Below, in pieces: positions 28,288 to 41,845 of a stretch of 64,000 bases of DNA. Made by a program: the position numbers and the translations under genes. The notes under the pieces were generated by a model that was not told where the DNA came from, did no database searches, and was given only the letters and a program-made list of their open reading frames with translations. Numbering within the stretch: the stretch's first letter is position 1; each line of letters begins with the position of its first letter. Source of the stretch: Paraspadella gotoi (lineage: Eukaryota > Chaetognatha); the NCBI GenBank assembly GCA_051294375.1, contig CM119264.1, positions 29,814,876 to 29,878,875 of the forward strand, written 5' to 3'.

Positions 28288-28332
<45 letters not shown>

Positions 28333-28408
28333 GAGAGAGGGAGAGAGAGAGAGAGAGAGAAGAGAGAGAGAAGAGAGAGAGGAGAGAGAGAATGAGAATG
28401 AGAGAGAG

Positions 28409-28444
<36 letters not shown>

Positions 28445-28841
28445 TGTTTGTTTCTAAAAAATTTATTAAATCTTTTAAAGTTGTTGTTATTAAAGTATGG
28501 TTTATTTTTTTGTTCGAACGAAATGTCGCAAATGATTTTTTAAGTTTCTTGCCCTCGGTGTCACGAATTCACTCTCACACTCACACGTCTCCCCTCCCCC
28601 CACCGACCGCCCCCCCCCTNNNNNNNNNNNNNNNNNNNNNNNNNNNNNNNNNNNNNNNNNNNNNNNNNNNNNNNNNNNNNNNCTCACACTTCAGCTCTCG
28701 GCGGAAGTTGAGAAACATCTGAGCAAATCTTTCCTTCGCGATTTGAAGATAATCGTTGTCGTCGGCGGACCAGGAAGTGGAAAGCATGAACTCTGCAAGA
28801 GGATCGTCGACATGTACAAGTTTAAAGTTGGTCCAGTTCTT

Positions 28842-28935
<94 letters not shown>

Positions 28936-31267
28936 TCCATTTTCAACTCCAGACCGTCAGCTTAAACAAACTTCTCGATTGGGAAATCAAGTCGAAAACT
29001 CTGATCGGAAAGGCGCTAAGAAAAGAGGTGATGATATTATCACTGTCGTTAGCATCATTATCATAAAAATTGACATCGTAATGTTTTAAATTGAATATTC
29101 ATTTAATGATTTTGCGATAAAGAACCTACGAAAAGTAGAGCGGTAATAAATTAGTTCAATTAATATAAAAATTATACATTCATTTAATAAATTAGCTATC
29201 CGGTCTACTAACTTTAAGGCCTCCACCTCTGATACAAGATAATTACCCAGCAGGACCTTGCAAGCTTTCGATCAAGACTAATATGTGTCAACTTAACAAT
29301 TCCCCCCTCCCCTTAAACCAGCTGGGCATGACCGATTCCGATACGGACCTCCCGCACGCCGCTCGCTCCCTCACATTCCCCCGCGTGGAACCGTTGCTAA
29401 GGAACGCGTTGGTGAGGGGCGTCGTCTCCGGTCATCGAGGATTCCTCGTCGTCGGCGGATTCCCGCGTAACGAGACGGACGCCATTTTGTTCGATACGAA
29501 AATAGCGACGACGACGACGTGCGTCAACCTGGAGGCGTCGGACAAGGTCATGCTGGAGCGATCCATGAAGAGCGGAGAGAAGACTGGTGAGTTCGCGTGG
29601 TAAGTAAATTAAGCTATGAGAAAAAGACTAGTACAGATGAAGAATATCGACTAAGTAACAAAAATTTAGAACGTTTAATCTAATGAGGAAAGGTAATTAA
29701 GAAGTGATGGCGAAGATTTTAAATTGATCATATTTGTGACCGATCGTGTAATTATAATGAGAGTGGAGAGTCAATTAATAATATTTAATTATTCAATTAG
29801 TTTTTGTAATTGGAAGAAGTATTGTTTCTTGAGGTTGAATGTTGAGGAAAATGCCTCGAGTTTTCTTCGCGATCCCGACCCTCTGTCCCTCCGTCAATCT
29901 CTCGGTCATTTGCAATTTGTGTGAGGTTTGAGTCAAACTTGTGGTTCGTCCGTGCGATGAATCACAAAGAGGGCGACCAATCGCATCACAAGGTCAACCA
30001 AGTCCGTCAATCGATCCATTCCGTTGAAGATAATATTCTCCGATTGACCTCCAAACTCCCAATTCCACCTTCTAAGAATCGGAGATCTTCAAATCCATCG
30101 CCGCCTACCGAGCGTCTTTCGCCGGCGTCGTCGATTACTTCCGGCGCGAACGACGCCTCACGACGCTCGACGGCGATCCAGCTGCGGAGGTCGTCTTCGC
30201 CAGCGCGGTGGAGGAGCTGCAGAGCCGCAAGATCTTCATTCCCAAATCAGTCGCTGCGGAGTTAAGGACGAAGATAATGGAGGAAGAGAAGGCGTTGCTG
30301 GAGGTGGGGGTTGATGTTGTTGATGGGGTAGGGGAAGGCGTTGTTGTTGTTGTTGCTTTTGTCTTTATATTCTTTATCTTGTTTAATAGATAACAACATC
30401 TGGCGCAGTGGCCAAGCGGTAAGGCGTCGGTCTCGTAAACCGAAGATCGTGGGTTCGATCCCCGCCTGCGCCTATCAATATTTTGGGAATTTCTCTTTGA
30501 AAGGATGAAATAGTTATTTGGGTTTAAAATCTCATTCACTTTTGAAAATTTATTTTTGTGATTTTGTTTTTATTTTATTGATGAATTAATGAATTAATTT
30601 GAGTTTTTATATGGAATTGTCATATGATTGAAAATCTCTTTTAACATTCGTCTTATCATTTAAGCACAGAATCTTTAAATTGTTTTTGTATTTATTTCTC
30701 GCATCGATTTCCGCCAGAATCTGGCCATCGTCTTCATGGTTGGCGGACCCTTCACGGACAAAACGGCTCATTGCGAGAGACTCATGGAGGCTTACAACCT
30801 GGCGCACCTGACCACGACGCAGCTCGTCAAACAGGTGCGGCTCATAAACAGATCCCGCCCTCCGGAAGAGGCTCGTCCACGATCTCCTTTTTTTTTATCT
30901 CAGGAGGCGAATTCTGGATCTGAATTGGGACGAGAGTTGGCGAAGATGTTGGCCGTGGATTATGAGCCCGAAATGGAGGATCAGTTGAAGGTGATTGATT
31001 GGTTGATGGGCGGGGGTGTGGTATTTGATGAGATGATTGATTGGTTGATGGGCGGGGGTGTGGTATTTGATGAGATGATTGATTGGCATCGATTTTTTGA
31101 TTGCTGCTCTAGTTTTTACTTCAATTATCATTAACTTTAGTTTATTATTTTATCATTAATATAATTAGTTATTTTATTCTTTAGGTGGTGAGAAAGGCGA
31201 TCTTAAAGTTGGCAAAGATGGGAGTGAGCGGAGTTGTCCTTGACGCCTTCCCTGAAGAGTTGCAACA

Positions 31268-31312
<45 letters not shown>

Positions 31313-34300
31313 CTCTCCTCATATATTTCTCTTCTCTTTTTCTCTTCTCTCTTCAACCCTCTCATCTTTCTTCTCTCCCTCTCACTGTCAAACTGGATTT
31401 CTCTTCTCTCTCTCTCTCTCTCGTCTCTCTGTCTCCTCTCTGGTCTCGCAGGTGCCCCTCTCTCTCCCTCATCTCTCTCTATCCTTCTCTCTCTCTCTTC
31501 CTCTCTTCTCACACGCCCCCTCGCTTCTCTATTTCCCTCCTCCTCTCCCCCCGCTCTCCTCCTCTCCTCCCTCCACGGCTCTCTCGTCTCCTCCTCTACT
31601 CCTCCCCCCGTCCTCCTCCCTCCTCCGCGTCTCTCTCCCCATCATCTCTCCCCTCTCTCTTCCTCCCTCTCCTCTTCCCACTCTCTCCTCCTCCTTTCTT
31701 CTCTCTCTCTACTATGTTCCATCTCCCGCGCCGCTCAAGGGTCTTCGAACTTCGATCGGTCTATCGTGGAGCTCGCGCCGATGATTCATCTCGACCCAGG
31801 ATTGAATTCATGGAAGTGAGATGGAAACTATGGAAACTCAGGAGAACTATGAGGTCTGAGGCGCGGATAGGGGCACTGTGCGCACTATGGGACATATGCG
31901 GTGTGGCTGATTTGAATTTCCTGGCGCTATTTTGACAGCTGTTTGTTGTCATACGGTGATTGAAACGTGAAGATAAGTAAAAAAAATTGTTTGAGTGCAA
32001 GAGTTTAATATCATTTCAGAAAATATCATTTTTCTTTCTTCAAATTGAATATCTTAATATTCTTGTAGTTAATTTTTAACACTTTTATTGTTATTGTTTA
32101 GCACCGAACTTCGAAAGTTACCTTGCTTTTCAATTGTTTCTACGAAACGCCGTAAGTATAATCGGTTTCTATGTACATAATACTACATCACTAATGTTTA
32201 TCTTAAATCACATCAATGTCATCCGACAACCGGACGACATAAAAACGTTTGTCCGCGCGATAAGAAAGAAAATTGATGATAGTCTTCTCCATCCGGAAAC
32301 AAGCATAAATCTGTCGTCTTTTCTGACTTCGGGCAAGAATAAGAGAGAAATGGAAATTATGATGGATGTGACAATCGGGGGGTTTAATGTGAGGGTGGGG
32401 CAAGCAAGTGATTTGGCGGGAGATGTATTGTGATAGGGGCAAAGGGAGATATAACGAGATATCATTATACAATTGGAACACTTCATTGTCAGGGAATAGA
32501 CATTATTTGGGAGTGAATAAACAGACTCTCGTGGAGAGTTTTTGGTTGAAAGCTTTGGGCTCTATGTTATATTTGTAGAGTTGGAGCTCCTCTCAGTCAA
32601 TGGTGTCATGCCATGTCATTTCATGTCAGGGATGGTGATTCTGAGTAATTTCTCACCAGAGGTGTGAAGCAGACAGTTTGAAGAAGAACGGAATAATAGT
32701 GATAAGAGGGTGAAAGTGAAGTTGTGAAGATTCGTCTGATGGAAATCTGCATAGTTATAACATTTGTCTAGAGAGAGGGATGGAACAGGAAGAAGGAGGA
32801 AAAGAAGAAGGAAAGGAAGAAAAGGAAAGTGAAAGGAAAGGAAAGGAAGAAAGAATAGAAAGAAAAAGCAGCAAACGAAAGAAAATAACGAAAAAGAAAT
32901 AAAAAGAAAGAAAGAAGAAAGAAAGAAAAGAAGAAGAAAGAAAAAAAGAAAAGAAAAAAGAAAAGGAAGAAAAGAAAAGAATAGATACAATGTAATTGTA
33001 TAATTTCTATGATAACGCATCGATACATGAATAATATGATCGGCACCGTATCTGTTAATAACGAACGCACAGGACTCCCATTGTACTGACACTCAAAGAC
33101 TTCAAGATATGACAATAATTCGTTGTCCCTCTCACACCGACGACTACACATGATATTTTACGACGATGTGTGTAGAACGGGCGTAAGCGTCTCGACTGCA
33201 TCTCGCCAAATAGACGCCCCCTTTTTTTTTTCTTTCCCGCCACCAGTTGCGCGCGTCGCGATTTGCCCGCCGGCGACGACGAAAGAAGAACTCAAACAAA
33301 GATAAAAGATTACAGAACTAATTCAACGATCAGCTGAACAATTAATGAGTCTGTTTTGTTCCCTTGTCTGTTTTTTTTCGGCTTGTCATGGTGATTGTAA
33401 GATTGTCGTTTTAGGAGGGAGAGCTTGCGGGGGGGGGTCAGGAGTGGATTGGACGAGGGTGGGGAAGGGTTGTCATGGAGTTCTTCGTGTGTATATTTGG
33501 GAGTAACGTTGGTCCTGGGTTTTTGGGTTGTCCTCGGGTGTTTCAAATTGTCTTTTGGGTGTTTGTTTCGGGGGTTGGTCCATGGCGGATCTCTGATTTT
33601 ATTAGTGATACAGGGGAATATTTAGGAATATAATAATAAAGGAGGGAGAGTGGTGCGTGGGGATTATACATTTTTTTGGTTCGTCAAGGTGATTTGTATA
33701 GTGATTTGTGTTTTTTTTTCTTTCTTTTTTTTTTGTTTTTTTTATTTTTTTTTCTTCTCAATAATCATATTCGGTTTTGTTATTTTTTTTTAGGGGTTTG
33801 TTTTGTTATGCGGATCGCATCGCGATATTCCCTTCTGTAAATCACTCCCATGGTTTTTGGTTTTTTATTCTAATATAAACACTTTCTCTCCTCTTGTTTC
33901 GTCTTCTCTGTTCTCTTTCTCTCTCTTTATCTTCTTTCTTCTCTTCTTCTCTGCTTCTCTTGTCTTCTTTTTTCTTCTTGTCTTTTTGCTCTTCTTTTTG
34001 TCTTTCTCTTCTTTTTTTTTCATCACCCCAATCCACTCGCCTCCCCCCACCACCACTCCCTTCTGTCTTTTCCTCCCATNNNNNNNNNNNNNNNNNNNNN
34101 NNNNCCCGCCCCTCAGGGTCTCGACTTCGACGGGTCTATCGTGGAATGTTGCGCCGTGATTCATCTCGACGCCACGGATGAATTCATGGTGAGTGAGATG
34201 GAACTATGGAACTCAGGAGAACTATGAGGCTGAGGAACGATAGGGCACTGTGCGACTATGGGACAATGGGGTGTGGTGATTTGAATTCCTGCGCTATTTT

Positions 34301-36936
34301 GACAGCTGTTTTGTTGTCAACGTGATTGAAACGTGAAGATAAGTAAAAAAAAGTTTTGAGTGCAAGTTAAATATTTCAGAAAATATCATTTTCTTTTCTT
34401 AAAATTGAAATACTTAAATTCTTGTAGTTAATTTTTATACACTTTTATTGTTATTGTTACAACTCGGAATACCTTTTCATTGTTTCTACGAAACGCCGTA
34501 GCTCATAATCGCTTTCTATGTACATAAATACTACGACATAATGTTTATCTTAAATCACTCAATGTCATCGACTAACGGACGATATAAAAACGTTTGTCGC
34601 GCGAAAAGAAAGAAAAATTGATGATAGTCTTCTCATCGGAACCAAAGACATAAAAATTTGATGATAGTCGTTCTCTCCGGAACAAAGACATAAAATTGAT
34701 GATAGTCTTCTCATCGGAACCAAAATTGATGATAGTCTTCTCATCGGAACCAAAATTGATGATAGTCTTCTCATCGGAACCAAAAATTGAATGATAGTCT
34801 TCTCATCGGAAACCAAAATTGATGATAGTCTTCTTCATCGGAACCAAAATGGATGATAGTCTTTCTCATCGGAACCAAAATTGATGATAGTCTTCTCATC
34901 GGAAACCAAAATTGATGATGTCTTTCTCATCGGAACCAAAATTATGATGAAGTTAGTCTTCTCATCGGAACCAAAATTGATGATAGTCTTACTCATCGAA
35001 ATGATATACACTCACATACAAAAAATTGATGATAGCTTCCAATGGAATACACTAAATTGATATGACCTCTCATCGGCGTAACCAGAATTAGTGATATCAT
35101 ATGCGGAACCAAGAACTTGAGATGATTAGTGCTTCTCATCGGTAACGAATAGATTGGAGATGCATTTATCCGGATCGCGCAATTATCGATATCTCATCGG
35201 GAACCAAAATTGTCATTGACTAGTCTTCTAGCAAATCGGAACCAAACAATTGCGGACTGACTAGCTTCCTCAATCGCGGAACCCTAAAATGTGATGAATG
35301 AGTCTTCTCGGCATGAGGAATACCAAACATATGATGATAGTTCATGTCATCATGTCCGGAATCCAAAAGTTGATGATAGTCTTCTCATACTGGGGAACCA
35401 AAATTGATGATAGTCTTTCTCATTGGCGGTATAGCCCCACAAAGACATAAATCTGTCGTCGTTCGTGACTTCGGGCAGAAAAGAGAAAATGGAAAATTGA
35501 TGATGGATTGTTGAAAAATTGGGCGGGGCGCGGGGAGAGTATAGTTAGGAGGCGTGCGCAGCTGGCTGCTGCAGGGTGGGGCGAGTGTATTTTGGGGGGG
35601 AGGGGAGATTATAACGACGATATCATTATCCAATTGAAACACTTCATTGTCAGGGAAGTCAAACATTTTGGGAGTGAATAAACGAGACTGTGAGAGAGTT
35701 TTGATTGAAAGCTTGTAGGGACCTGCTATGTTTTTATCTTGTAATGGAGTAATGGAGGCCTCTCATGTCATGCCATGTCATTTCATGTCAGGGAGTGGTG
35801 ATTTGAGTTATTCCTCACCAGAGGTGTGAAGCCAGACAGTTTGAAGAAGAAACGGAATCAGTGAAAAGAGGGTGAAAGTGAAGTTGTGAAGATTCGTGAT
35901 GAATCTGAAAAGTTACATTTGTCTAAGAAGAGAGGAAAGGAAAGGAAAGGAAAGGAAAGGAAAGGAAAGGAAAGGAAAGGAAAGGAAAGGAAAGGAAAGG
36001 AAAGGAAAGGAAAGGAAACGAAAGAAAGAAAAAAGCATAATACAATGTAAAATAAGTAAAATTTCTATATACATGATACAATGATAAATATGATCGACCG
36101 ATCTGTTAATAAACGAACGAACACAGGAGCTCCCCATTGTCATAAACTCACTTCAAATACAATAAATTCGTTGTCTCTCAAACCGACGACATACAATGTT
36201 TTTACGACGATGTCGTGACGCGTTAAGCGTCGACGCATCTCGTCAAATAGACGCCCCCTTTTTTTTTTCTTTCCGCCACCAGTTGGCGCGCGCGATCGCC
36301 GCCGGCGACGACGAAGAAGAAATCAAACAAAAGATAAAAAGATTCAACAGAAACATAATTCAAATCAGCGAACATTACAAGTGAGTCTGTTTTGTTTTCT
36401 TTGTTTTTTCGGTTGTCATGGTGATTGTAGATTGTCGTTTTAGGGTTGTCATGGAGATTCTTCGTTGTTGTATATTTGGGTTGTCCTGGAGATTTTGGGT
36501 TGTCTCGATGTTTACAGATTGTCGTTTTTGTTTTTTTTTTTAATATTCATGATAGGGTGTTGTTTCGGGTTGTCATGGCGATTGTAGGTTGCGATTTTTG
36601 GTCGTCATGGTGATTATAGTATTTTTTTTTCAATATCATATTGGTTTGTTATGTCGCACCTTCCCCTTAACTCCATGGTCTTTGTTTTAATTCTAATTAA
36701 AACTTCTTTTTTTCATTTTTCTTTTTGTCCTCATTTCTTAATTGTTTTCTTTTTTAAAATCTCGTTTTGTTTCGTTTTGAATTTTTTTTTTTTTTTTTTG
36801 CCTGCAACAAAACGGAAAATATTATTGCGAGCGAAAGAAAACCGTTTTTTTTTTTGTTTTTTGTTTTTTTTTTTTATTGGGTGACACGGAGGAGGAAAAA
36901 CTCAATAATTCAGGAAGAAACAGAGAGATAGAGAGA

Positions 36937-36998
<62 letters not shown>

Positions 36999-37213
36999 AA
37001 GATGCAAATAGATAGAGACATTAAAGGAAAGAAAGCCCAATAAAGCCGCTGGCATCGCCCTCGATACATCGCCAACTCCCAAATCGTGTTTTTTCTCGAT
37101 TTGCGTAAAATTCGTATTTTTTACGATTATTTGTCTGTATTTTATGACTGCAGTTTGGCAAGAGAGAAAGAGAAAGAGAGGGAAATAGAAAGAAAGAAAG
37201 AAAGAAAGAAAAA

Positions 37214-37308
<95 letters not shown>

Positions 37309-37950
37309 GAAAGAAAGCCCCCAAAAAAGACCAAGAAACTAAGGAGAAAAGACAAATTTTGCTCGCGTAAAATCGAAGGAAATTTCACAAATGGGGCTTA
37401 TTAACTTGTTAAACATTGCTGTTAATTATACTATTAAATCATTAACTTATTAATTAACTTATTAATTAATGAATCATTTTATTACTTTCCTTCAGAAACC
37501 GCAATCGCTACGTGAAAGTGAGCGCGGACGGAGAGTTGGAGGAAGTCTTTGCGGAAATCGTGGAAAACCTCAAGGTAAGGTCGGTCGGTCTGTCTGTCCC
37601 TCCGTCAATCCTTTCGTCCGTCCGTCCATCAGTCTATCTCGAATTCGAATCGGATTGATTCTTGTTATTCGATGTCATCCTCAATTCTCACTTGATTTTT
37701 GTTATTCGATGTCACCCTTAATTCTCACTTGATTTTTGTTATTCGATGTCACCCTTAATTCTCACCTCTTCTCCTCACACTCTCCTTTATTTTTCCCTCG
37801 TATGAAATTAAAAATTCATTTATTGATCCATTTATTTATCTATTTTATTATCCATTTATTGATCCATTTATTGATCCATTTATTATAAATTTATAACAAT
37901 TCATTTGTTGTTTCCAGGAAAAAGAAGTCATCAAGAAGCGACAATCTTGA
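26703..37950 (+). CDS. Triple degenerate adenylate kinase-like protein
   Basis: Exons: 26703-26937, 27892-28162, 28695-28826, 28953-29027, 29322-29586, 30077-30303, 30718-30833, 30904-30990, 31185-31268, 34117-34188, 36283-36380, 37496-37574, 37918-37950 (about 590 codons), ending in TGA. It encodes three AK-fold modules. Module 1 has a P-loop reduced to LASSGSQRNRVV. Module 2 keeps GGPGSGKHELCKRI but has GGFPRNE for DGYPRE. Module 3 has GGPFTDKTAHCERL and LDAFPEE for DGFPRE. SSGDLLR and LID arginines are missing in all three, so catalysis is unlikely. The start ATG (MPAIPTYI) is the first in a long open stretch, but upstream exons joining it to the preceding gene are not excluded. Exon 2 needs a one-base correction. 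Some exons occur twice because of gap-flanking duplications. Confidence 0.7.
27355..27625 (+). repeat. (GA)n and (CT)n microsatellites in intron 1
   Basis: GA array 27355-27455, then CT array 27545-27625. Open frames of Arg-Glu or Ser-Leu here are artefacts. Degenerate GATTAGGG repeats precede them at 27225-27340. Confidence 0.9.
28163..28445 (+). repeat. (GA)n microsatellite starting at the exon 2 donor
   Basis: Donor GTGAGAGAGAGAG opens a 280-bp imperfect GA array. Confidence 0.95.
28620..28682. other. Assembly gap
   Basis: 63 N between a C-rich tract and the exon 3 acceptor. Confidence 0.99.
28850..28931 (+). repeat. (CT)n microsatellite before the exon 4 acceptor
   Basis: Pure CT run within the short intron 3, ending about 20 bp before the exon 4 acceptor. 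Confidence 0.95.
30402..30473 (+). tRNA. tRNA-Thr (anticodon CGT)
   Basis: 72 nt, no intron. Acceptor stem GGCGCAG/CTGCGCC, D-stem GCC/GGC, anticodon stem TCGGT/ACCGA around loop CTCGTAA (anticodon CGT, codon ACG), T-stem GTGGG/CCCGC with loop TTCGATC, discriminator T. Internal polymerase III boxes are present (TGGCCAAGCGG, GGTTCGATCCC). It closely resembles animal tRNA-Thr-CGT. It lies in the sense direction in intron 6 of the degenerate AK gene, and all stems are fully paired, so it should be functional. Confidence 0.95.
30985..31088 (+). repeat. 54-bp direct repeat just after the exon 8 donor
   Basis: Two near-perfect copies of a unit beginning GATTGATTGGTTGATGGGCG and containing GTGTGGTATTTGATGAGAT start at the GTGATTGATTGG donor. 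Confidence 0.9.
31268..31735 (+). repeat. CT-rich intron tract
   Basis: Starting GTTTCTCTCTCT at the exon 9 donor, the whole intron is imperfect CT/CTC sequence up to the first copy of exon 10 (31740-31812). Confidence 0.9.
34600..35440 (+). repeat. 30-bp tandem expansion present in one duplicate only
   Basis: About 25 increasingly noisy copies of a unit containing TTGATGATAGTCTTCTCATC and GGAACCAAAA. The other copy of this region (32268-32310) has a single unit. Confidence 0.85.
35930..36018 (+). repeat. (GGAAA)n microsatellite
   Basis: About 17 GAAAG/GGAAA pentamers. The duplicate at 32800-32980 is an imperfect A/G tract instead. Confidence 0.95.
36930..37315 (+). repeat. (GA)n and (GAAA)n microsatellites in the intron before exon 12
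   Basis: GA array 36930-36998 and GAAA array 37187-37310. Confidence 0.95.
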
Positions 37951-38024
37951 ATCTCTTGTCTCGAGGCGAAACTTCACTTTTTTCTTCTTTTTTTTTCTTT
38001 TTTATTTCTCCCTCTTGTCAACAT

Positions 38025-38090
<66 letters not shown>

Positions 38091-38150
38091 TGGCTTCGTA
38101 ATGGAAATTAAATGAAAAATATTATGAACAAAGAGAATAAATTTAAAAAA
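37951..38150 (+). terminator. 3' UTR and polyadenylation region of the degenerate AK gene
   Basis: After the stop at 37950 come a T-rich tract, a (GAC)n trinucleotide run at 38025-38090 and AATAAA at about 38135, followed by an A-rich stretch. Confidence 0.55.
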
Positions 38151-38401
38151 AAAAAGAAACATTTTTATTTGATTTCTCTTCTCTGTTCGAAAAGTCGAGT
38201 TTGTTTTTTTCCTGATTTGATTCCGATTTCCTTTTCTCTTTTTTCATCTCACGTGAATTCACAAGTCACGAGATTTAATCTGAGTGAAACCTAAAATGAG
38301 ACGAGCGACTGGACGGATGGATGGATGGACGGACGGAAGAAAATCACTGACCGGCTTGTTGGATGACAGACTGACCGAAAATAAGGAAGATGAATACTAA
38401 T

Positions 38402-38446
<45 letters not shown>

Positions 38447-38547
38447 GCCGTGGGGTCTCATCATCACTGGCGTCGTGGTGAGGATCTTCTATCGAATTTG
38501 CATAAAATGAACTCTGAGTTTCTTAAGGGATTTCGTGGCCTATTTTA

Positions 38548-41500
38548 TGTTTTTAATTGTTTTGTTTATCTATTAGTTTTGTTTGTTAATTTGTTTTGTT
38601 TCTTTGTTTGTATGTTTTTGTTTCTTTATCCTTCTTTTTATTCTAGATCAAGTATTTTACATGGATTTATACTTAAAGCCGAAACATGTCCTATGTAAAA
38701 ATAAATCGTTGTACATAAACAAATAAACTTTGTCTTTCTCTAATGGATTTATCATAAATTTTTATGGTTATGCTTTTCGAAAAGTAAAATATCAGATATA
38801 AAATCTCTTTGGAGCTTGAAACGATAACATCTGAAATATGCTAATTGGGTTATTGTCTTAAAATAATTCATAGAAATTCGATACGTTTGAGTGTGAAAAC
38901 GTGGAAAGACAAGGAGCAAAATCACAAAATAACATTCGGAAATATCGAGAAAAAGAAGTAAAACGAAAAATGAGTCAAATTGTGGATGAAAGTTAATCAA
39001 ACGTTGAGCTATTAAGTCCGCAAATCGCAAATCGCAAATCGCAAATCGAAAATAATTAGATGTCCGGATATCGAAAAAAGTTCACACAAAAAATTTACTG
39101 ATTTCGACGTTAAACAAAAACAAAAAAAAACAAGATACTCATCGCACAAAGTGAGAAAGAAACGATATGTTTTGTCTTAGGAGTTCGACACCATTTCAAT
39201 TTTGGGAAATTTTTTTTTTCATTGGAAGCGACCGTGAAAATGTGAAGATGGTCTATCGAGTCAGCGATTTTAACTAAATGAAAATCGATATTTGAAAAAA
39301 TTTTTTCTGAAAATGAAATCGGAAAAATAATCCAGAATCAGAAAGTCGATTCAATTCCGCTTCGAACTCGGATGGAGGACGAGAGAAGTTTTTTGGTCTT
39401 CGCGCGCGACGCTCGATTTGCGGTGCGGAGAGAGAGAGAGAATAAGAGAGCAGAAGAGACGAGAGAGAGCAGAGGAGAGAGGAGGAGAGAGAGAGAGAGA
39501 GGCGAAGAGAGGAGACAGAAGGACAGAGAGAGATGAGAAGGAGAGAGATTTCATCACATTTTCATTCGCGCCCTTCGAAAACCTGAAGCGAAATTCGGAT
39601 GAATTGATCCCAATTGAGTCGTAAGACGATGACGACGTAAGACGACGACGAAGAAGAAATCAAGTATGATTTAATGAGCTGATTGCATTTGTAGATTGAA
39701 TGACTTCTTTCGTACATCATTCCATTCACCGATGTGAAAGGAAACCTCACTAAAGGAAAACGTCCGTCTGTGATCTTTACATACATTCAAATTTGGATGA
39801 GTAGAAAAGGTTTATGAAAATTTGCAAATTACTTGTTTCACTATTTTTCATTTTTCTATTTTAATATTTTAATATTTTTATGAAGGATTTAGTATTTAAT
39901 CTATATTATTTATTCAAACATATATTGCTTTCTTTTTTAAAAATGTTTTATTTATCTAATAATTCAATTTGGGAAGGGGAAGTCAGTGTTGTCTTCTGGA
40001 AATAGAGGGAGCATCTATACAACACAAGGTTAGATTACTATCTGTCCTATATTTTTAAACACTTTTACAAAAGGTANNNNNNNNNNNNNNNNNNNNNNNN
40101 NNNNNNNNNNNNNNNNNNNNNNNNNNNNNNNNNNNNNNNNNNNNNNNNNNNNNNNNNNNNNNNNNNNNNNNNNNNNTTTTTAATTGTTTTGCTTCTATTC
40201 TATTAGTTTTGTTGGGCTTAATATTGTTTTTGTTTTCTTTGGTTTGTTATGTTGTTGTTCTATATCCTTTCTTGTTATTGCTAGATCAAGTATTTTGATG
40301 TTACATGGGATTTATACTTAAGGCCGGAAACATTCCTATGTAAAAATAATCGTTGTTACATAAACAATAACTTTGTCTTTCTCTAATGGATTTATCATAA
40401 ATTTTGCCATATGCGTTTATGGCTTTTCTGAAAAGTAAAATCATTCAGATATAAATCTCTTTGGAGCTTTGAAACGATAACATCTGAAATGATGCGCTAA
40501 TTCGGGGTTTTGTCTAAATATCATAGAGAATTCGAGACGTTTGAGTGTGGCGAAAGAGCGTGGAAAGAAAGGAGGCAAGAATCACAAATAACATTTTCGG
40601 AGAATGAGTCGATAGGAAGTAAAACGAGAAATATGACGTCAAGATTGTGGATGAAAAGGTTTAATCAAACGCGTTGAGCTATTAAGTCCGCAAAGTCGCA
40701 AATCGCAAATCGCCCCAAATCGAAAAAAATTAGAGTTGCCGGAGTATCGAAAAAAGTTGCACACAAAAAATTTTATGATTTCGGACGTTAAACAAATCAG
40801 AAAAAAAAACAAAGTATACTCATGCGCACAAGACTCGAGGAATAGAATACGATATTTTTGTCTTAGGAGGTTCGACTACCATTTCAATTTTGCGGAAAAT
40901 TTTTCATTGGTTGAAGCGACCGTTGGTAAATGTGGAAGATTGGCTCTATGGCGGTCATGCGAGTTTTTAACGTAAATGAAAATCGGATAGTTTTGAAAAA
41001 TGTTTTTGTCCTGCAAAATGAAATCGGAAAGAACAATAAATCCCAGAATCAGGGAAAGTCGATTCAATTCCGCCTTCGAACTCGATGGAGGACGATGAGA
41101 AGTTTTTTGTCTTTCGCGCGCGACCGCTCGATTTGCGGTGTGCGGACGGAGAGTGAGAGAGAGAAGAGACGAGGAGAGAGAGAGTCGAGATGTCAAGAGC
41201 AGACGATGAGGAGCGAGAGGAGAGTGAGAGACGACGAGGAAGGGAGAGAGAGAGAGAGAGACGAGAGAGACAGCGAGAGACGAGAGCATTGGCAGTGCAC
41301 ATTTTCATTTCGCGCGCCTTCGAAACCTGCAGCGAATTCGGATGAATTGATCCAATTGCAGTCGTAAGTATCGCATGACGACGAAGACGACGACGACAGA
41401 AGAAATCAAGTGATGATTTTAATGAGCTGACTTGCAAGGTTTGTAGATTGAATGACTTCTTTCGCTACATCATTCCATTCACCGATGTGAAAGGAAAACC

Positions 41501-41845
41501 TCACTAAAGCGAAACGCTCACGTCTGTGCATCTTTACCATACATTCAAATTTGGATGAGTAGAAAAGCGTTTATGAAAAGTGTTGGCAAGGATGTACTTG
41601 TTCACTAGTTTTTCATTTTCTATTTTAATATTTTAAATTTTTCATGAAGGCAGTTTAGTACTTTTAGATCGTATATTATTTTAGTCAAACATATACTATT
41701 GTCTTTCTCTGCTTTATAAAATGTTTTTATTTATCTAATATTACGAGAGCTGTTGGGAAGGGAAGTCAGTGTTGTCTTTTGGGAAATAGAGGGCAGCACG
41801 TTTATAGCAACGACAAGGTTAGGATTACTATCTGCTCCTTAGTTT
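38548..41845 (+). repeat. 1.5-kb direct duplication around the 100-N gap 40077-40176
   Basis: 38548-40060 and 40177-41845 align throughout; the second is noisier, with many insertions. It includes GA-rich tracts at 39428-39545 and 41152-41285. I see no credible gene in either copy. Confidence 0.85.

Larger units (their letters stand above)
31735..36690 (+). repeat. Duplication of about 2.2-2.6 kb around the 25-N gap 34080-34104
   Basis: About 31735-33880 and 34113-36690 correspond, including exon 10 (31740-31812 / 34117-34188) and exon 11 (33247 on / 36283-36380). Indels are dense. The second copy alone contains the 30-bp expansion. For exons 10 and 11 the second copy reads better. Confidence 0.85.

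Noticed and set aside
28103-28543. Arg-Glu-rich open frames over GA repeats (also at many other GA/CT arrays)
   Set aside because: Translation of dinucleotide microsatellites; not genes.
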